From NCBI GenBank assembly GCA_032622095.1, contig CP136069.1, positions 204,706,690 to 204,770,689 on the forward strand: a DNA stretch of 64,000 bases. The letters are read 5' to 3'. A model generated the notes under the pieces. That model did no database searches, was not told where the DNA came from, and saw nothing but the letters and a program-made list of their open reading frames with translations. Of this stretch, positions 1 to 14,540 are shown piece after piece. Within the stretch, counting starts at the first letter, position 1, and each line of letters starts with the position of its first letter. A program made the position numbers and the translations under genes. The stretch comes from Siphonodentalium dalli (lineage: Eukaryota; Mollusca; Scaphopoda; Gadilida; Siphonodentaliidae).

Positions 1-3000
1 CGAAGCTTCGTGACATGTACCGAAGCTTCGTGACGTGTCAGAACTCCAAATATATACCACCATCGGGACATCAAATGGTATCAAAAGTTGAACGGTCACC
101 AGAAACCTCGATATTAGTCATTTCAGACCATAATTATCATCGCATCATATATTAACCCACCGAGAAACGACATACTATATTACACCCACCCCTATATAAC
201 TGCTTCCTCCCTGGCAGAGGGTTACATACAAAAAGTTTATCCATGTCTACTTAATGAGAGTATACAGTTCTATCAAAATCAGGCGAAAAATGTGACCTTG
301 CATCATTAACCCCAAATCTGTGGCGGTTTTTCATCCAATGTACCGAAGCTTCGTGACATGTACCGAAGCTTCGTGACGTGTCAGAACTCCAAATATATAC
401 CACCATCGGGACATCAAATGGTATCAAAAGTTGAACGGTCACCAGAAACCTCGATATTAGTCATTTCAGACCATAATTATCATCGCATCATATATTAACC
501 CATCGAAAAATATGTCAAAATTACACACTATATTACACCCACCCCTATATAACTGCGTCCTCCCTGACACAGGGCTACATACAAGAAATTTATCCATGTC
601 TACTTAATAAGAGTATACAGTTCTATCAAAATCAGGCGAAAAATGTGACCTTGCATCATTAACCCCAAATCTGTGGCGGTTTTTCATCAAATGTACCGAA
701 GCTTCGTGACATGTACCGAAGCTTCGTGACGTGTCAGAACTCCAAGAATATACCACCATCGGGACATCAAATGGTATCAAAAGTTGAACGGTCACCAGAA
801 ACCTCGATATTAGTCATTTCAGACCATAATTATCATCGCATCATATATTAACCCATCGAGAAATATGTCAAAATTACACACTATATTACACCCACCCATA
901 TATGACTGCGTCCTCCCTGGCAGAGGGCTACATACAAAAAGTTTATCCACGTCTACTTAATGAGAGTATACAGTTCTATCAAAATCAGGCGAAAAATGTG
1001 ACCTTGCATCATTAACCCCAAATCTGTGGCGGTTTTTCATCAAATGTACCGAAGCTTCGTGACATGTACCGAAGCTTTGTGACGTGTCAGAACTCCAAGA
1101 ATATACCACCATCGGGACATCAAATGGTATCAAAAGTTGAACGGTCACCAGAAACCTCGATATTAGTCATTTCAGACCATAATTATCATCGCATCATATA
1201 TTAACCCATCGAGAAACGACAGACTATATTACACCCACCCCTATATAACTGCTTCCTCCCTGTCAGAGGGCTACATACAAAAAGTTTATCCACGTCTACT
1301 TAATGAGAGTATACAGTTCTATCAAAATCAGGCGAAAAATGTGACCTTGCATCATTAACCCCAAATCTGTGGCGGTTTTTCATCCAATGTACCGAAGCTT
1401 CGTGACATGTACCGAAGCTTCGTGACGTGTCAGAACTCCAAATATATACCACCATCGGGACATCAAATGGTATCAAAAGTTGAACGGTCACCATAAACCT
1501 CGATATTAGTCATTTCAGACCATAATTATCATCGCATCATATATTAACCCATCGAGAAATATGTCAAAATTACACACTATATTACACCCACCCCTATATG
1601 ACTGCGTCCTCCCTGGCAGAGGGCTACATACAAAAAGTTTATCCACGTCTACTTTATGAGAGTATACAGTTCTATCAAAATCAGGCGAAAAATGTGACCT
1701 TGCATCATTAACCCCAAATCTGTGGCGGTTTTTCATCAAATGCACCGAAGCTTCGTGACATGTACCGAAGCTTTGTGACGTGTCAGAACTCCAAGAATAT
1801 ACCACCATCGGGACATCAAATGGTATCTAAAGTTGAACGGTCACCAGAAACCTCGATATTAGTCATTTCAGACCATAATTATCATCGCATCATATATTAA
1901 CCCATCGAGAAATATGTCAAAATTACACACTATATTACACCCACCCTATATAACTGCGTCCTCCCTGACACAGGGCTACATACAAGAAATTTATCCATGT
2001 CTACTTAATGAGAGTATACAGTTCTATCAAGATCTGGCGGAAAATTCGACCTTGCATCATTAACCCCAAATCTGTGGCGGTTTTTCATCCAATGTACCGA
2101 AGCTTCGTGACATGTACCGAAGCTTCGTGACGTGTCAGAACTCCAAGAATATACCACCATCGGGACATCAAATGGTATCAAAAGTTGAACGGTCACCAGA
2201 AACCTCGATATTAGTCATTTCAGACCATAATTATCATCGCATCATATATTAACCCATCGAGAAACGACAGACTATATTACACCCACCCCTATATATCTGC
2301 TTCCTCCCTGGCAGAGGGCTACATACAAAAAGTTTATCCATGTCTACTTAATGAGAGTATACAGTTCTATCAAAATCAGGCGAAAAATGTGATCTTGCAT
2401 CATTAACCCCAAATATGTGGCGGTTTTTCATCCAATGTACCGAAGCTTCGTGACATGTACCGAAGCTTCGTGACGTGTCAGAACTCCAAATATATACCAC
2501 CATCGGGACATCAAATGGTATCAAAAGTTGAACGGTCACCAGAAACCTCGATATTAGTCATTTCAGACCATAATTATCATCGCATCATATATTAACCCAT
2601 CTAAAAATATGTCAAAATTACACACTATATTACACCCACCCCTATATAACTGCGTCCTCCCTGACACAGGGCTACATACAAGAAATTTATCCATGTCTAC
2701 TTAATAAGAGTATACAGTTCTATCAAGATCTGGCGGAAAATTCGACCTTGCATCATTAACCCCAAATCTGTGGCGGATTTCCATCCAATGTACCGAAGCT
2801 TCGTGACATGTACCGAAGCTTCGTGACGTGTCAGAACTCCAAGAATATACCACCATCGGGACATCAAATGGTATCAAAAGTTGAACGGTCACAAGAAACC
2901 TCGATATTAGTCATTTCAGACCATAATTATCATCGCATCATATATTAACCCATCGAAAAATATGTCAAAATTACACACTATATTACACCCACCCCTATAT

Positions 3001-6000
3001 AACTGCGTCCTCCCTGACACAGGGCTACATACAAGAGATTTTTCCATGTCTACTTAATGAGAGTATACAGTTCTATCAAGATCTGGCGGAAAATTCGACC
3101 TTGCATCATTAACCCCAAATCTGTGGCGGATTTCCATCCAATGTACCGAAGCTTCGTGACATGTACCGAAGCTTCGTGACGTGTCAGAACTCCAAGAATA
3201 TACCACCATCGGGACATCAAATGGTATCTAAAGTTGAACGGTCACCAGAAACCTCGATATTAGTCATTTCAGACCATAATTATCATCGCATCATATATTA
3301 ACCCATCGAGAAATATGTCAAAATTACACACTATATTACACCCACCCCTATATAACTGCGTCCTCCCTGACACAGGGCTACATACAAGAAATTTATCCAT
3401 GTCTACTTAATGAGAGTATACAGTTCTATCAAGATCTGGCGGAAAATTCGACCTTGCATCATTAACCCCAAATCTGTGGCGGTTTTTCATCCAATGTACC
3501 GAAGCTTCGTGACATGTACCGAAGCTTCGTGACGTGTCAGAACTCCAAATATATACCACCATCGGGACATCAAATGGTATCAAAAGTTGAACGGTCACCA
3601 AAAACCTCGATATTAGTCATTTCAGACCATAATTATCATCGCATCATATATTAACCCAGCGAGAAATATGTCAAAATTACACACTATATTACACCCACCC
3701 CTATATGACTGCGTCCTCCCTGGCAGAGGGCTACATACAAAAAGTTTATCCACGTCTACTTAATGAGAGTATACAATTCTATCAAAATCAGGCGAAAAAT
3801 GTGACCTTGCATCATTAACCCCAAATCTGTGGCGGTTTTTCATCAAATGTACCGAAGCTTCGTGACATGTACCGAAGCTTCGTGACGTGTCAGAACTCCA
3901 AGAATATACCACCATCGGGACATCAAATGGTATCAAAAGTTGAACGGTCACCAGAAACCTCGATATTAGTCATTTCAGACCATAATTATCATCGCATCAT
4001 ATATTAACCCATCGAGAAACGACAGACTATATTACACCCACCCCTATATAACTGCTTCCTCCCTGGCAGAGGGCTACATACACAAAGTTTATCCACGTCT
4101 ACTTAATGAGAATATACAGTTCTATCAAAATCAGGCGAAAAATGTGACCTTGCATCATTAACCCCAAATATGTGGCGGTTTTTCATCCAATGTACCGAAG
4201 CTTCGTGACATGTACCGAAGCTTCGTGACGTGTCAGAACTCCAAATATATACCACCATCGGGACATCAAATGGTATCAAAAGTTGAACGGTCACCAGAAA
4301 CCTCGATATTAGTCATTTCAGACCATAATTATCATCGCATCATATATTAACCCATCTAAAAATATGTCAAAATTACACACTATATTACACCCACCCCTAT
4401 ATAACTGCGTCCTCCCTGACACAGGGCTACATACAAGAAATTTATCCATGTCTACTTAATAAGAGTATACAGTTCTATCAAGATCTGGCGGAAAATTCGA
4501 CCTTGCATCATTAACCCCAAATCTGTGGCGGATTTCCATCCAATGTACCGAAGCTTCGTGACATGTACCGAAGCTTCGTGACGTGTCAGAACTCCAAGAA
4601 TATACCACCATCGGGACATCAAATGGTATCAAAAGTTGAACGGTCACAAGAAACCTCGATATTAGTCATTTCAGACCATAATTATCATCGCATCATATAT
4701 TAACCCATCGAAAAATATGTCAAAATTACACACTATATTACACCCACCCCTATATAACTGCGTCCTCCCTGACACAGGGCTACATACAAGAGATTTTTCC
4801 ATGTCTACTTAATGAGAGTATACAGTTCTATCAAGATCTGGCGGAAAATTCGACCTTGCATCATTAACCCCAAATCTGTGGCGGATTTCCATCCAATGTA
4901 CCGAAGCTTCGTGACATGTACCGAAGCTTCGTGACGTGTCAGAACTCCAAGAATATACCACCATCGGGACATCAAATGGTATCTAAAGTTGAACGGTCAC
5001 CAGAAACCTCGATATTAGTCATTTCAGACCATAATTATCATCGCATCATATATTAACCCATCGAGAAATATGTCAAAATTACACACTATATTACACCCAC
5101 CCCTATATAACTGCGTCCTCCCTGACACAGGGCTACATACAAGAAATTTATCCATGTCTACTTAATGAGAGTATACAGTTCTATCAAGATCTGGCGGAAA
5201 ATTCGACCTTGCATCATTAACCCCAAATCTGTGGCGGTTTTTCATCCAATGTACCGAAGCTTCGTGACATGTACCGAAGCTTCGTGACGTGTCAGAACTC
5301 CAAATATATACCACCATCGGGACATCAAATGGTATCAAAAGTTGAACGGTCACCAAAAACCTCGATATTAGTCATTTCAGACCATAATTATCATCGCATC
5401 ATATATTAACCCAGCGAGAAATATGTCAAAATTACACACTATATTACACCCACCCCTATATGACTGCGTCCTCCCTGGCAGAGGGCTACATACAAAAAGT
5501 TTATCCACGTCTACTTAATGAGAGTATACAATTCTATCAAAATCAGGCGAAAAATGTGACCTTGCATCATTAACCCCAAATCTGTGGCGGTTTTTCATCA
5601 AATGTACCGAAGCTTCGTGACATGTACCGAAGCTTCGTGACGTGTCAGAACTCCAAGAATATACCACCATCGGGACATCAAATGGTATCAAAAGTTGAAC
5701 GGTCACCAGAAACCTCGATATTAGTCATTTCAGACCATAATTATCATCGCATCATATATTAACCCATCGAGAAACGACAGACTATATTACACCCACCCCT
5801 ATATAACTGCTTCCTCCCTGGCAGAGGGCTACATACACAAAGTTTATCCACGTCTACTTAATGAGAATATACAGTTCTATCAAAATCAGGCGAAAAATGT
5901 GACCTTGCATCATTAACCCCAAATCTGTGGCGGTTTTTCATCAAATGTACCGAAGCTTCGTGACATGTACCGAAGCGTCGTGACGTGTCAGAACTCCAAG

Positions 6001-9000
6001 AATATATCACCATCGGGACACCAAATGGTATCAAAAGTTGAACGGTTACCAGAAACCTCGATATTAGTCATTTCAGACCATAATTATCATCGCATCATAT
6101 ATTAACCCATCGAGAAACGACAGACTATATTACACCCACCCCTATATAACTGCTTCCTCCCTGGCAGAGGGCTACATACAAAAAGTTTATCCTTGTCTAC
6201 TTAATGAGAGTATACAGTTCTATCAAAATCAGGCGAAAAATGTGATCTTGCATCATTAACCCCAAATCTGTGGCGGTTTTTCATCAAATGTACCGAAGCT
6301 TCGTGACATGTACCGAAGCTTCGTGACGTGTCAGAACTCCAAGAATATATCACCATCGGGACATCAAATGGTATCAAAAGTTGAACGGTCACCAGAAACC
6401 TCGATATTAGTCATTTCAGACCATAATTATCATCGCATCATATATTAACCCATCGAGAAACGACAGACTATATTACACCCACCCCCTATATAACTGCTTC
6501 CTCCCTGACACAGGGCTATATACAAGAAATTTATCCATGTCTACTTAATAAGAGTATACAGTTCTATCAAGATCTGGCGGAAAATTCGACCTTGCATCAT
6601 TAACCCCAAATCTGTGGCGGATTTCCATCCAATGTACCGAAGCTTCGTGACATGTACCGAAGCTTCGTGGCGTGTCAGAACTCCAAGAATATACCACCAT
6701 CGGGACAACAAATGGTATCTAAAGTTGAACGGTCACCAGAAACCTCGATATTAGTCATTTCAGACCATAATTATCATCGCATCATATATTAACCCATCGA
6801 GAAATATGTCAAAATTACACACTATATTACACCCACCCCTATATAACTGCGTCCTCCCTGACACAGGGCTACATACAAGAAATTTATCCATGTCTACTTA
6901 ATGAGAGTATACAGTTCTATCAAGATCTGGCGGAAAATTCGACCTTGCATCATTAACCCCAAATCTGTGGCGGTTTTTCATCCAATGTACCGAAGCTTCG
7001 TGACATGTACCGAAGCTTCGTGACGTGTCAGAACTCCAAATATATACCACCATCGGGACATCAAATGGTATCAAAAGTTGAACGGTCACCAGAAACCTCG
7101 ATATTAGTCATTTCAGACCATAATTATCATCGCATCATATATTAACCCATCGAGAAATATGTCAAAATTACACACTATATTACACCCACCCCTATATAAC
7201 TGCGTCCTCCCTGACACAGGGCTACATACAAGAAATTTATCCATGTCTACTTAATGAGAGTATACAGTTCTATCAAGATCTGGCGGAAAATTCGACCTTG
7301 CATCATTAACCCCAAATCTGTGGCGGTTTTTCATCAAATGTACCGAAGCTTCGTGACATGTACCGAAGCTTCGTGACGTGTCAGAACTCCAAGAATATAC
7401 CACCATCGGGACATCAAATGGTATCAAAAGTTGAACGGTCACCAGAAACCTCGATATTAGTCATTTCAGACCATAATTATCATCGCATCATATATTAACC
7501 CATCGAGAAACGACAGACTATATTACACCCACCCCTATATATCTGCTTCCTCCCTGGCAGAGGGCTACATACAAAAAGTTTATCCATGTCTACTTAATGA
7601 GAGTATACAGTTCTATCAAAATCAGGCGAAAAATGTGATCTTGCATCATTAACCCCAAATCTGTGGCGGTTTTTCATTCAATGTACCGAAGCTTCGTGAC
7701 ATGTACGGAAGCTTCGTGACGTGTCAGAACTCCAAATATATACCACCATCGGGACATCAAATGGTATCAAAAGTTGAACGGTCACCAGAAACCTCGATAT
7801 TAGTCATTTCAGACCATAATTATCATCGCATCATATATTAACCCATCGAGAAATATGTCAAAATTACACACTATATTACACCCACCCCTATATGACTGCG
7901 TCCTCCCTGGCAGAGGGCTACATACAAGAAATTTATCCATGTCTACTTAATAAGAGTATACAGTTCTATCAAGATCTGGCGGAAAATTCGACCTTGCATC
8001 ATTAAGCCCAAATCTGTGGCGGATTTCCATCCAATGTACCGAAGCTTCGTGACATGTACCGAAGCTTCGTGACGTGTCAGAACTCCAAATATATACCACC
8101 ATCGGGACATCAAATGGTATCAAAAGTTGAACGGTCACCATAAACCTCGATATTAGTCATTTCAGACCATAATTATCATCGCATCATATATTAACCCATC
8201 GAGAAATAAGTCAAAATTACACACTATATTACACCCACCCCTATATGACTGCGTCCTCCCTGGCAGAGGGCTACATACAAAAAGTTTATCCACGTCTACT
8301 TAATGAGAGTATACAGTTCTATAAAAATCACTCGAAAAATGTGACCTTCCATCATTAACCCCAAATCTGTGGCGGTTTTCCATCCAATGTACCGAAGCTT
8401 CGTGACATGTACCGAAGCTTCGTGACGTGTCAGAACTCCAAGAATATACCACCATCGGGACATCAAATGGTATCAAAAGTTGAACGGTCACCAGAAACCT
8501 CGATATTAGTCATTTCAGACCATAATTATCATCGCATCATATATTAACCCATCGAGAAACGACAGACTATATTACACCCACCCCTATATATCTGCTTCCT
8601 CCCTGGCAGAGGGCTACATACAAAAAGTTTATCCATGTCTACTTAATGAGAGTATACAGTTCTATCAAAATCAGGCGAAAAATGTGATCTTGCATCATTA
8701 ACCCCAAATATGTGGCGGTTTTTCATCCAATGTACCGAAGCTTCGTGACATGTACCGAAGCTTCGTGACGTGTCAGAACTCCAAATATATACCACCATCG
8801 GGACATCAAATGGTATCAAAAGTTGAACGGTCACCAGAAACCTCGATATTAGTCATTTCAGACCATAATTATCATCGCATCATATATTAACCCATCTAAA
8901 AATATGTCAAAATTACACACTATATTACACCCACCCCTATATAACTGCGTCCTCCCTGACACAGGGCTACATACAAGAAATTTATCCATGTCTACTTAAT

Positions 9001-12000
9001 AAGAGTATACAGTTCTATCAAGATCTGGCGGAAAATTCGACCTTGCATCATTAACCCCAAATCTGTGGCGGATTTCCATCCAATGTACCGAAGCTTCGTG
9101 ACATGTACCGAAGCTTCGTGACGTGTCAGAACTCCAAGAATATACCACCATCGGGACATCAAATGGTATCAAAAGTTGAACGGTCACAAGAAACCTCGAT
9201 ATTAGTCATTTCAGACCATAATTATCATCGCATCATATATTAACCCATCGAAAAATATGTCAAAATTACACACTATATTACACCCACCCCTATATAACTG
9301 CGTCCTCCCTGACACAGGGCTACATACAAGAGATTTTTCCATGTCTACTTAATGAGAGTATACAGTTCTATCAAGATCTGGCGGAAAATTCGACCTTGCA
9401 TCATTAACCCCAAATCTGTGGCGGATTTCCATCCAATGTACCGAAGCTTCGTGACATGTACCGAAGCTTCGTGACGTGTCAGAACTCCAAGAATATACCA
9501 CCATCGGGACATCAAATGGTATCTAAAGTTGAACGGTCACCAGAAACCTCGATATTAGTCATTTCAGACCATAATTATCATCGCATCATATATTAACCCA
9601 TCGAGAAATATGTCAAAATTACACACTATATTACACCCACCCCTATATAACTGCGTCCTCCCTGACACAGGGCTACATACAAGAAATTTATCCATGTCTA
9701 CTTAATGAGAGTATACAGTTCTATCAAGATCTGGCGGAAAATTCGACCTTGCATCATTAACCCCAAATCTGTGGCGGTTTTTCATCCAATGTACCGAAGC
9801 TTCGTGACATGTACCGAAGCTTCGTGACGTGTCAGAACTCCAAATATATACCACCATCGGGACATCAAATGGTATCAAAAGTTGAACGGTCACCAAAAAC
9901 CTCGATATTAGTCATTTCAGACCATAATTATCATCGCATCATATATTAACCCAGCGAGAAATATGTCAAAATTACACACTATATTACACCCACCCCTATA
10001 TGACTGCGTCCTCCCTGGCAGAGGGCTACATACAAAAAGTTTATCCACGTCTACTTAATGAGAGTATACAATTCTATCAAAATCAGGCGAAAAATGTGAC
10101 CTTGCATCATTAACCCCAAATCTGTGGCGGTTTTTCATCAAATGTACCGAAGCTTCGTGACATGTACCGAAGCTTCGTGACGTGTCAGAACTCCAAGAAT
10201 ATACCACCATCGGGACATCAAATGGTATCAAAAGTTGAACGGTCACCAGAAACCTCGATATTAGTCATTTCAGACCATAATTATCATCGCATCATATATT
10301 AACCCATCGAGAAACGACAGACTATATTACACCCACCCCTATATAACTGCTTCCTCCCTGGCAGAGGGCTACATACACAAAGTTTATCCACGTCTACTTA
10401 ATGAGAATATACAGTTCTATCAAAATCAGGCGAAAAATGTGACCTTGCATCATTAACCCCAAATCTGTGGCGGTTTTTCATCAAATGTACCGAAGCTTCG
10501 TGACATGTACCGAAGCGTCGTGACGTGTCAGAACTCCAAGAATATATCACCATCGGGACACCAAATGGTATCAAAAGTTGAACGGTTACCAGAAACCTCG
10601 ATATTAGTCATTTCAGACCATAATTATCATCGCATCATATATTAACCCATCGAGAAACGACAGACTATATTACACCCACCCCTATATAACTGCTTCCTCC
10701 CTGGCAGAGGGCTACATACAAAAAGTTTATCCTTGTCTACTTAATGAGAGTATACAGTTCTATCAAAATCAGGCGAAAAATGTGATCTTGCATCATTAAC
10801 CCCAAATCTGTGGCGGTTTTTCATCAAATGTACCGAAGCTTCGTGACATGTACCGAAGCTTCGTGACGTGTCAGAACTCCAAGAATATATCACCATCGGG
10901 ACATCAAATGGTATCAAAAGTTGAACGGTCACCAGAAACCTCGATATTAGTCATTTCAGACCATAATTATCATCGCATCATATATTAACCCATCGAGAAA
11001 CGACAGACTATATTACACCCACCCCCTATATAACTGCTTCCTCCCTGACACAGGGCTATATACAAGAAATTTATCCATGTCTACTTAATAAGAGTATACA
11101 GTTCTATCAAGATCTGGCGGAAAATTCGACCTTGCATCATTAACCCCAAATCTGTGGCGGATTTCCATCCAATGTACCGAAGCTTCGTGACATGTACCGA
11201 AGCTTCGTGGCGTGTCAGAACTCCAAGAATATACCACCATCGGGACATCAAATGGTATCTAAAGTTGAACGGTCACCAGAAACCTCGATATTAGTCATTT
11301 CAGACCATAATTATCATCGCATCATATATTAACCCATCGAGAAATATGTCAAAATTACACACTATATTACACCCACCCCTATATAACTGCGTCCTCCCTG
11401 ACACAGGGCTACATACAAGAAATTTATCCATGTCTACTTAATGAGAGTATACAGTTCTATCAAGATCTGGCGGAAAATTCGACCTTGCATCATTAACCCC
11501 AAATCTGTGGCGGTTTTTCATCCAATGTACCGAAGCTTCGTGACATGTACCGAAGCTTCGTGACGTGTCAGAACTCCAAATATATACCACCATCGGGACA
11601 TCAAATGGTATCAAAAGTTGAACGGTCACCAGAAACCTCGATATTAGTCATTTCAGACCATAATTATCATCGCATCATATATTAACCCATCGAGAAATAT
11701 GTCAAAATTACACACTATATTACACCCACCCCTATATAACTGCGTCCTCCCTGACACAGGGCTACATACAAGAAATTTATCCATGTCTACTTAATGAGAG
11801 TATACAGTTCTATCAAGATCTGGCGGAAAATTCGACCTTGCATCATTAACCCCAAATCTGTGGCGGTTTTTCATCAAATGTACCGAAGCTTCGTGACATG
11901 TACCGAAGCTTCGTGACGTGTCAGAACTCCAAGAATATACCACCATCGGGACATCAAATGGTATCAAAAGTTGAACGGTCACCAGAAACCTCGATATTAG

Positions 12001-12757
12001 TCATTTCAGACCATAATTATCATCGCATCATATATTAACCCATCGAGAAACGACAGACTATATTACACCCACCCCTATATAACTGCTTCCTCCCTGGCAG
12101 AGGGCTACATACAAAAAGTTTATCCACGTCTACTTAATGAGAGTATACAGTTCTATCAAAATCAGGCGAAAAATGTGACCTTGCATCATTAACCCCAAAT
12201 CTGTGGCGGTTTTTCATCCAATGTACCGAAGCTTCGTGACATGTACCGAAGCTTCGTGACGTGTCAGAACTCCAAATATATACCACCATCGGGACATCAA
12301 ATGGTATCAAAAGTTGAACGGTCACCAGAAACCTCGATATTAGTCATTTCAGACCATAATTATCATCGCATCATATATTAACCCATCGAAAAATATGTCA
12401 AAATTACACACTATATTACACCCACCCCTATATAACTGCGTCATCCCTGACACAGGGCAACATACAAGAAATTTATCCATGTCTACTTAATGAGAGTATA
12501 CAGTTCTATCAAGATCTGGCGGAAAATTCGACCTTGCATCATTAACCCCAAATCTGTGGCGGTTTTCCATCCGATATACCGAAGCTTCGTGACATGTACC
12601 GAAGCTTCGTGACGTGTCAGAACTCTAAGAATATACAACCATCGGGACATCAAATGGTATCAAAACTTGAACGGTCACCAGAAACCTCGATATTAGTCAT
12701 TTCAGACCATAATTATCATCGCATCATATATTAACCCATCGAGAAATGACAGACTAT
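1..12757. repeat. Satellite DNA array 1 (about 36 monomers of 353/343 bp)
   Basis: Head-to-tail tandem array that is already running at base 1, so its left end is outside the window. Monomers are 353 bp or 343 bp. The short form has GAGAAACGACAGACTATATT where the long form has a longer stretch containing TATGTCAAAATTACAC. Each monomer carries two adjacent copies of a 20-bp box, TGTACCGAAGCTTCGTGAC plus A or G, centred on a HindIII site inside the palindrome CGAAGCTTCG. Variant monomers recur in a fixed order: the block from about 4103 is repeated at 8643 (offset 4540 bp, 13 monomers). The last monomer breaks off near 12757. A minus-strand ORF of about 63 codons occurs in most monomers but is a by-product of homogenised repeats. 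A centromeric or heterochromatic role is possible but not shown. Confidence 0.95.
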
Positions 12758-13620
12758 ATTATTGTCGCAACCCTGCAACGATTGTTCCAAACCACAGTGC
12801 TTGGTAGTGCCCCAAACAATGCAACTGGTGTTCCAATCCATATATAGGTTTGGTCCCAATCCACATCGGTTTTGTCCCAAACGTGTGCAAACCATATGCA
12901 CCTGATTCACAGCCCACACAGATAGTCCCTCAAACCATGCATCTGGTGTCCTATCCCACCCAATGAGTGTTACATACAAGCTGTCCAAAATGAATGTTTT
13001 GATTCACCGATTAGTGTCGCAACCCTGCAACGATTGTTCAAAGCCATAGTGCATGGTAGTATCCCAAGCAATGTAACTGGTGCTCCAACACATAGGTTTT
13101 GTCCCAAACTAACAAAATGAGTGGCCCTAACCATCCAACGAGTGCTTCAAATGGTACAACGAGTGGGTCAATCCATCCAATAATTGCCCCAAACCACACA
13201 CAATGAGTGTCCCAAACCATCCAGCTAGTGTTCGAAAAGAAAAGAATGTATAATATGCACCCAATACCTCACAACTAGATTACCCGCCATCCGATGAGAG
13301 TCCTATGCCATACAACAGGTGTCCCAAACCACCAAAAGTCGTCTCAATACATTCAACGGCCCAATCAGTTAACAAATCGACAAATTAGTGTCACATTCCA
13401 CCACACGTGTGTCCCATATCCACAGCGAGCGCCCAAAACGACCCAATTTGTGTCTCAAACCATCCAATGGGTGTCACAAACCACCCAGCGAGTGACCCAA
13501 ATCATAACCTTGTATCACAAACCAACTATTGATTTCCCAATCCATCCCAATAGTGTCACAACACATCTACTAATTGGCATCTCAATACATCTAAAATAGT
13601 GTACAAACCCCTCCATCGAG
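12758..13620. repeat. Degenerate 21-23 bp minisatellite, left arm
   Basis: Diverged tandem units around CCAAACCATCCAACGAGTGT, with a period of about 21-23 bp, begin where the satellite ends. The phrase GTCGCAACCCTGCAACGATT occurs twice (12763 and about 13016), showing a longer duplication inside. The same unit runs on the opposite strand after 13900, so the two arms form a large imperfect inverted repeat around the hairpin pair at 13669-13843. ORFs here on either strand read through repeat and are not credible genes. Confidence 0.75.
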
Positions 13621-13668
13621 TATTTAACCGTTTCATGACGGGTGCTGTTCTGGTGCAGCATTAATGAT

Positions 13669-13843
13669 CCTGTGCCGTGCATTCCCTCATATATGCGAGT
13701 CTCCCGTAGGGAGTCACGCATATATAAGATAATGTACTGGCTTACATGGCCAATGTATGTATTGTTAGGCCAATGCATTCTATTATATTTGCGATGCGCC
13801 CTATGGGCGACTCACATATATAAGAGAATGCATTGGCACAGGG
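13669..13843. mobile_element. Pair of palindromic hairpins in opposite orientation
   Basis: Two copies of the recurrent hairpin. The first (13669-13741) opens with CCTGTGCC and has apical stem CTCCC/GGGAG around GTA. The second (13764-13843) opens with GTTAGGCCAATGCATTC and closes with GCATTGGCACAGGG; its apical stem is CGCCC/GGGCG around TAT. The outer ends carry the CAGGG side and the inner ends the GGCC side, the same arrangement as the pairs at 36757/37024 and 37866/38154. Only about 22 bp lie between the two hairpins. The pair sits at the centre of the inverted minisatellite arms. Confidence 0.75.
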
Positions 13844-13899
13844 TTTTCGCAACATTTCAAGAAGCTCCGGTCATTAAAGGGCTGAGATCATCATATGAG

Positions 13900-14540
13900 T
13901 GTTCCAAACCCGCCAACGGGTTTCCCAAACCAAGAGACACTCGCTGGGTGGTTTGGGATAATTATTCGATGGATGATTTTGTACAATTCGTTGGGACAAT
14001 CATGCATTCAATGGTGTGTGACATTCTGCGTTGGGTGGTATTAGACAATCCTGGTCCTGGTGGTTTGAGGCAATCGTCATGTTGCATGGGACGGCCATTG
14101 GATGGTTAAGAACACGCATTGGTTGGTTTGGGACACCCATTGGTTTGGGGTTCTCAATTGATGGGTTGAGACGCTCGTTATGAGGTTTGGGACACTGCGT
14201 GCAAGATTTGGGACATTCTCTGGTTGATATATGTCAATCGTTGGATGGTTTGGATTACTCAGTATGGCGTGTTTGGTTACCATTTGGATGGTTTGCAACA
14301 CTAGCTTGGTTTATTGGGATACGTAGTGGTGGTTCGGGACAATGGTTGGCCAATTTCGGACGCCCGTTCTATGGACTGGGTTGGTTTGGTATACTATATT
14401 AATTAAGATGGTGGTTTGAGATCGCAATTGCCTGGATTTACGCTCCTTAAATTATTTGGGACACTCGTTAAATGGTTATGGGCACTCATTGGATATATCT
14501 GGATACAAGTTTGGTTTCTTTTGACACTCATCTGATGGCA
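13900..14540. repeat. Degenerate 21-23 bp minisatellite, right arm (inverted)
   Basis: Reverse-complement orientation of the 12758-13620 repeat, with units around TTGGGACACTCGTTGGATGG, strongly diverged. It joins the hairpin pair through a short segment containing CATTTCAAGAAGCTCCGGTC, which also appears, diverged, near 44735 and inverted near 56281. That segment may therefore belong to the hairpin-bearing element rather than to the minisatellite. Confidence 0.7.

Noticed and set aside
251-12325. A conserved minus-strand ORF of about 63 codons in most satellite monomers
   Set aside because: It is repeated only because the monomers are homogenised; there is no initiation context or known domain, and it is broken in many monomers and in array 2.
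13642-14109. 155-codon plus-strand ORF
   Set aside because: Runs through the hairpin pair and the minisatellite arm, with no domain.
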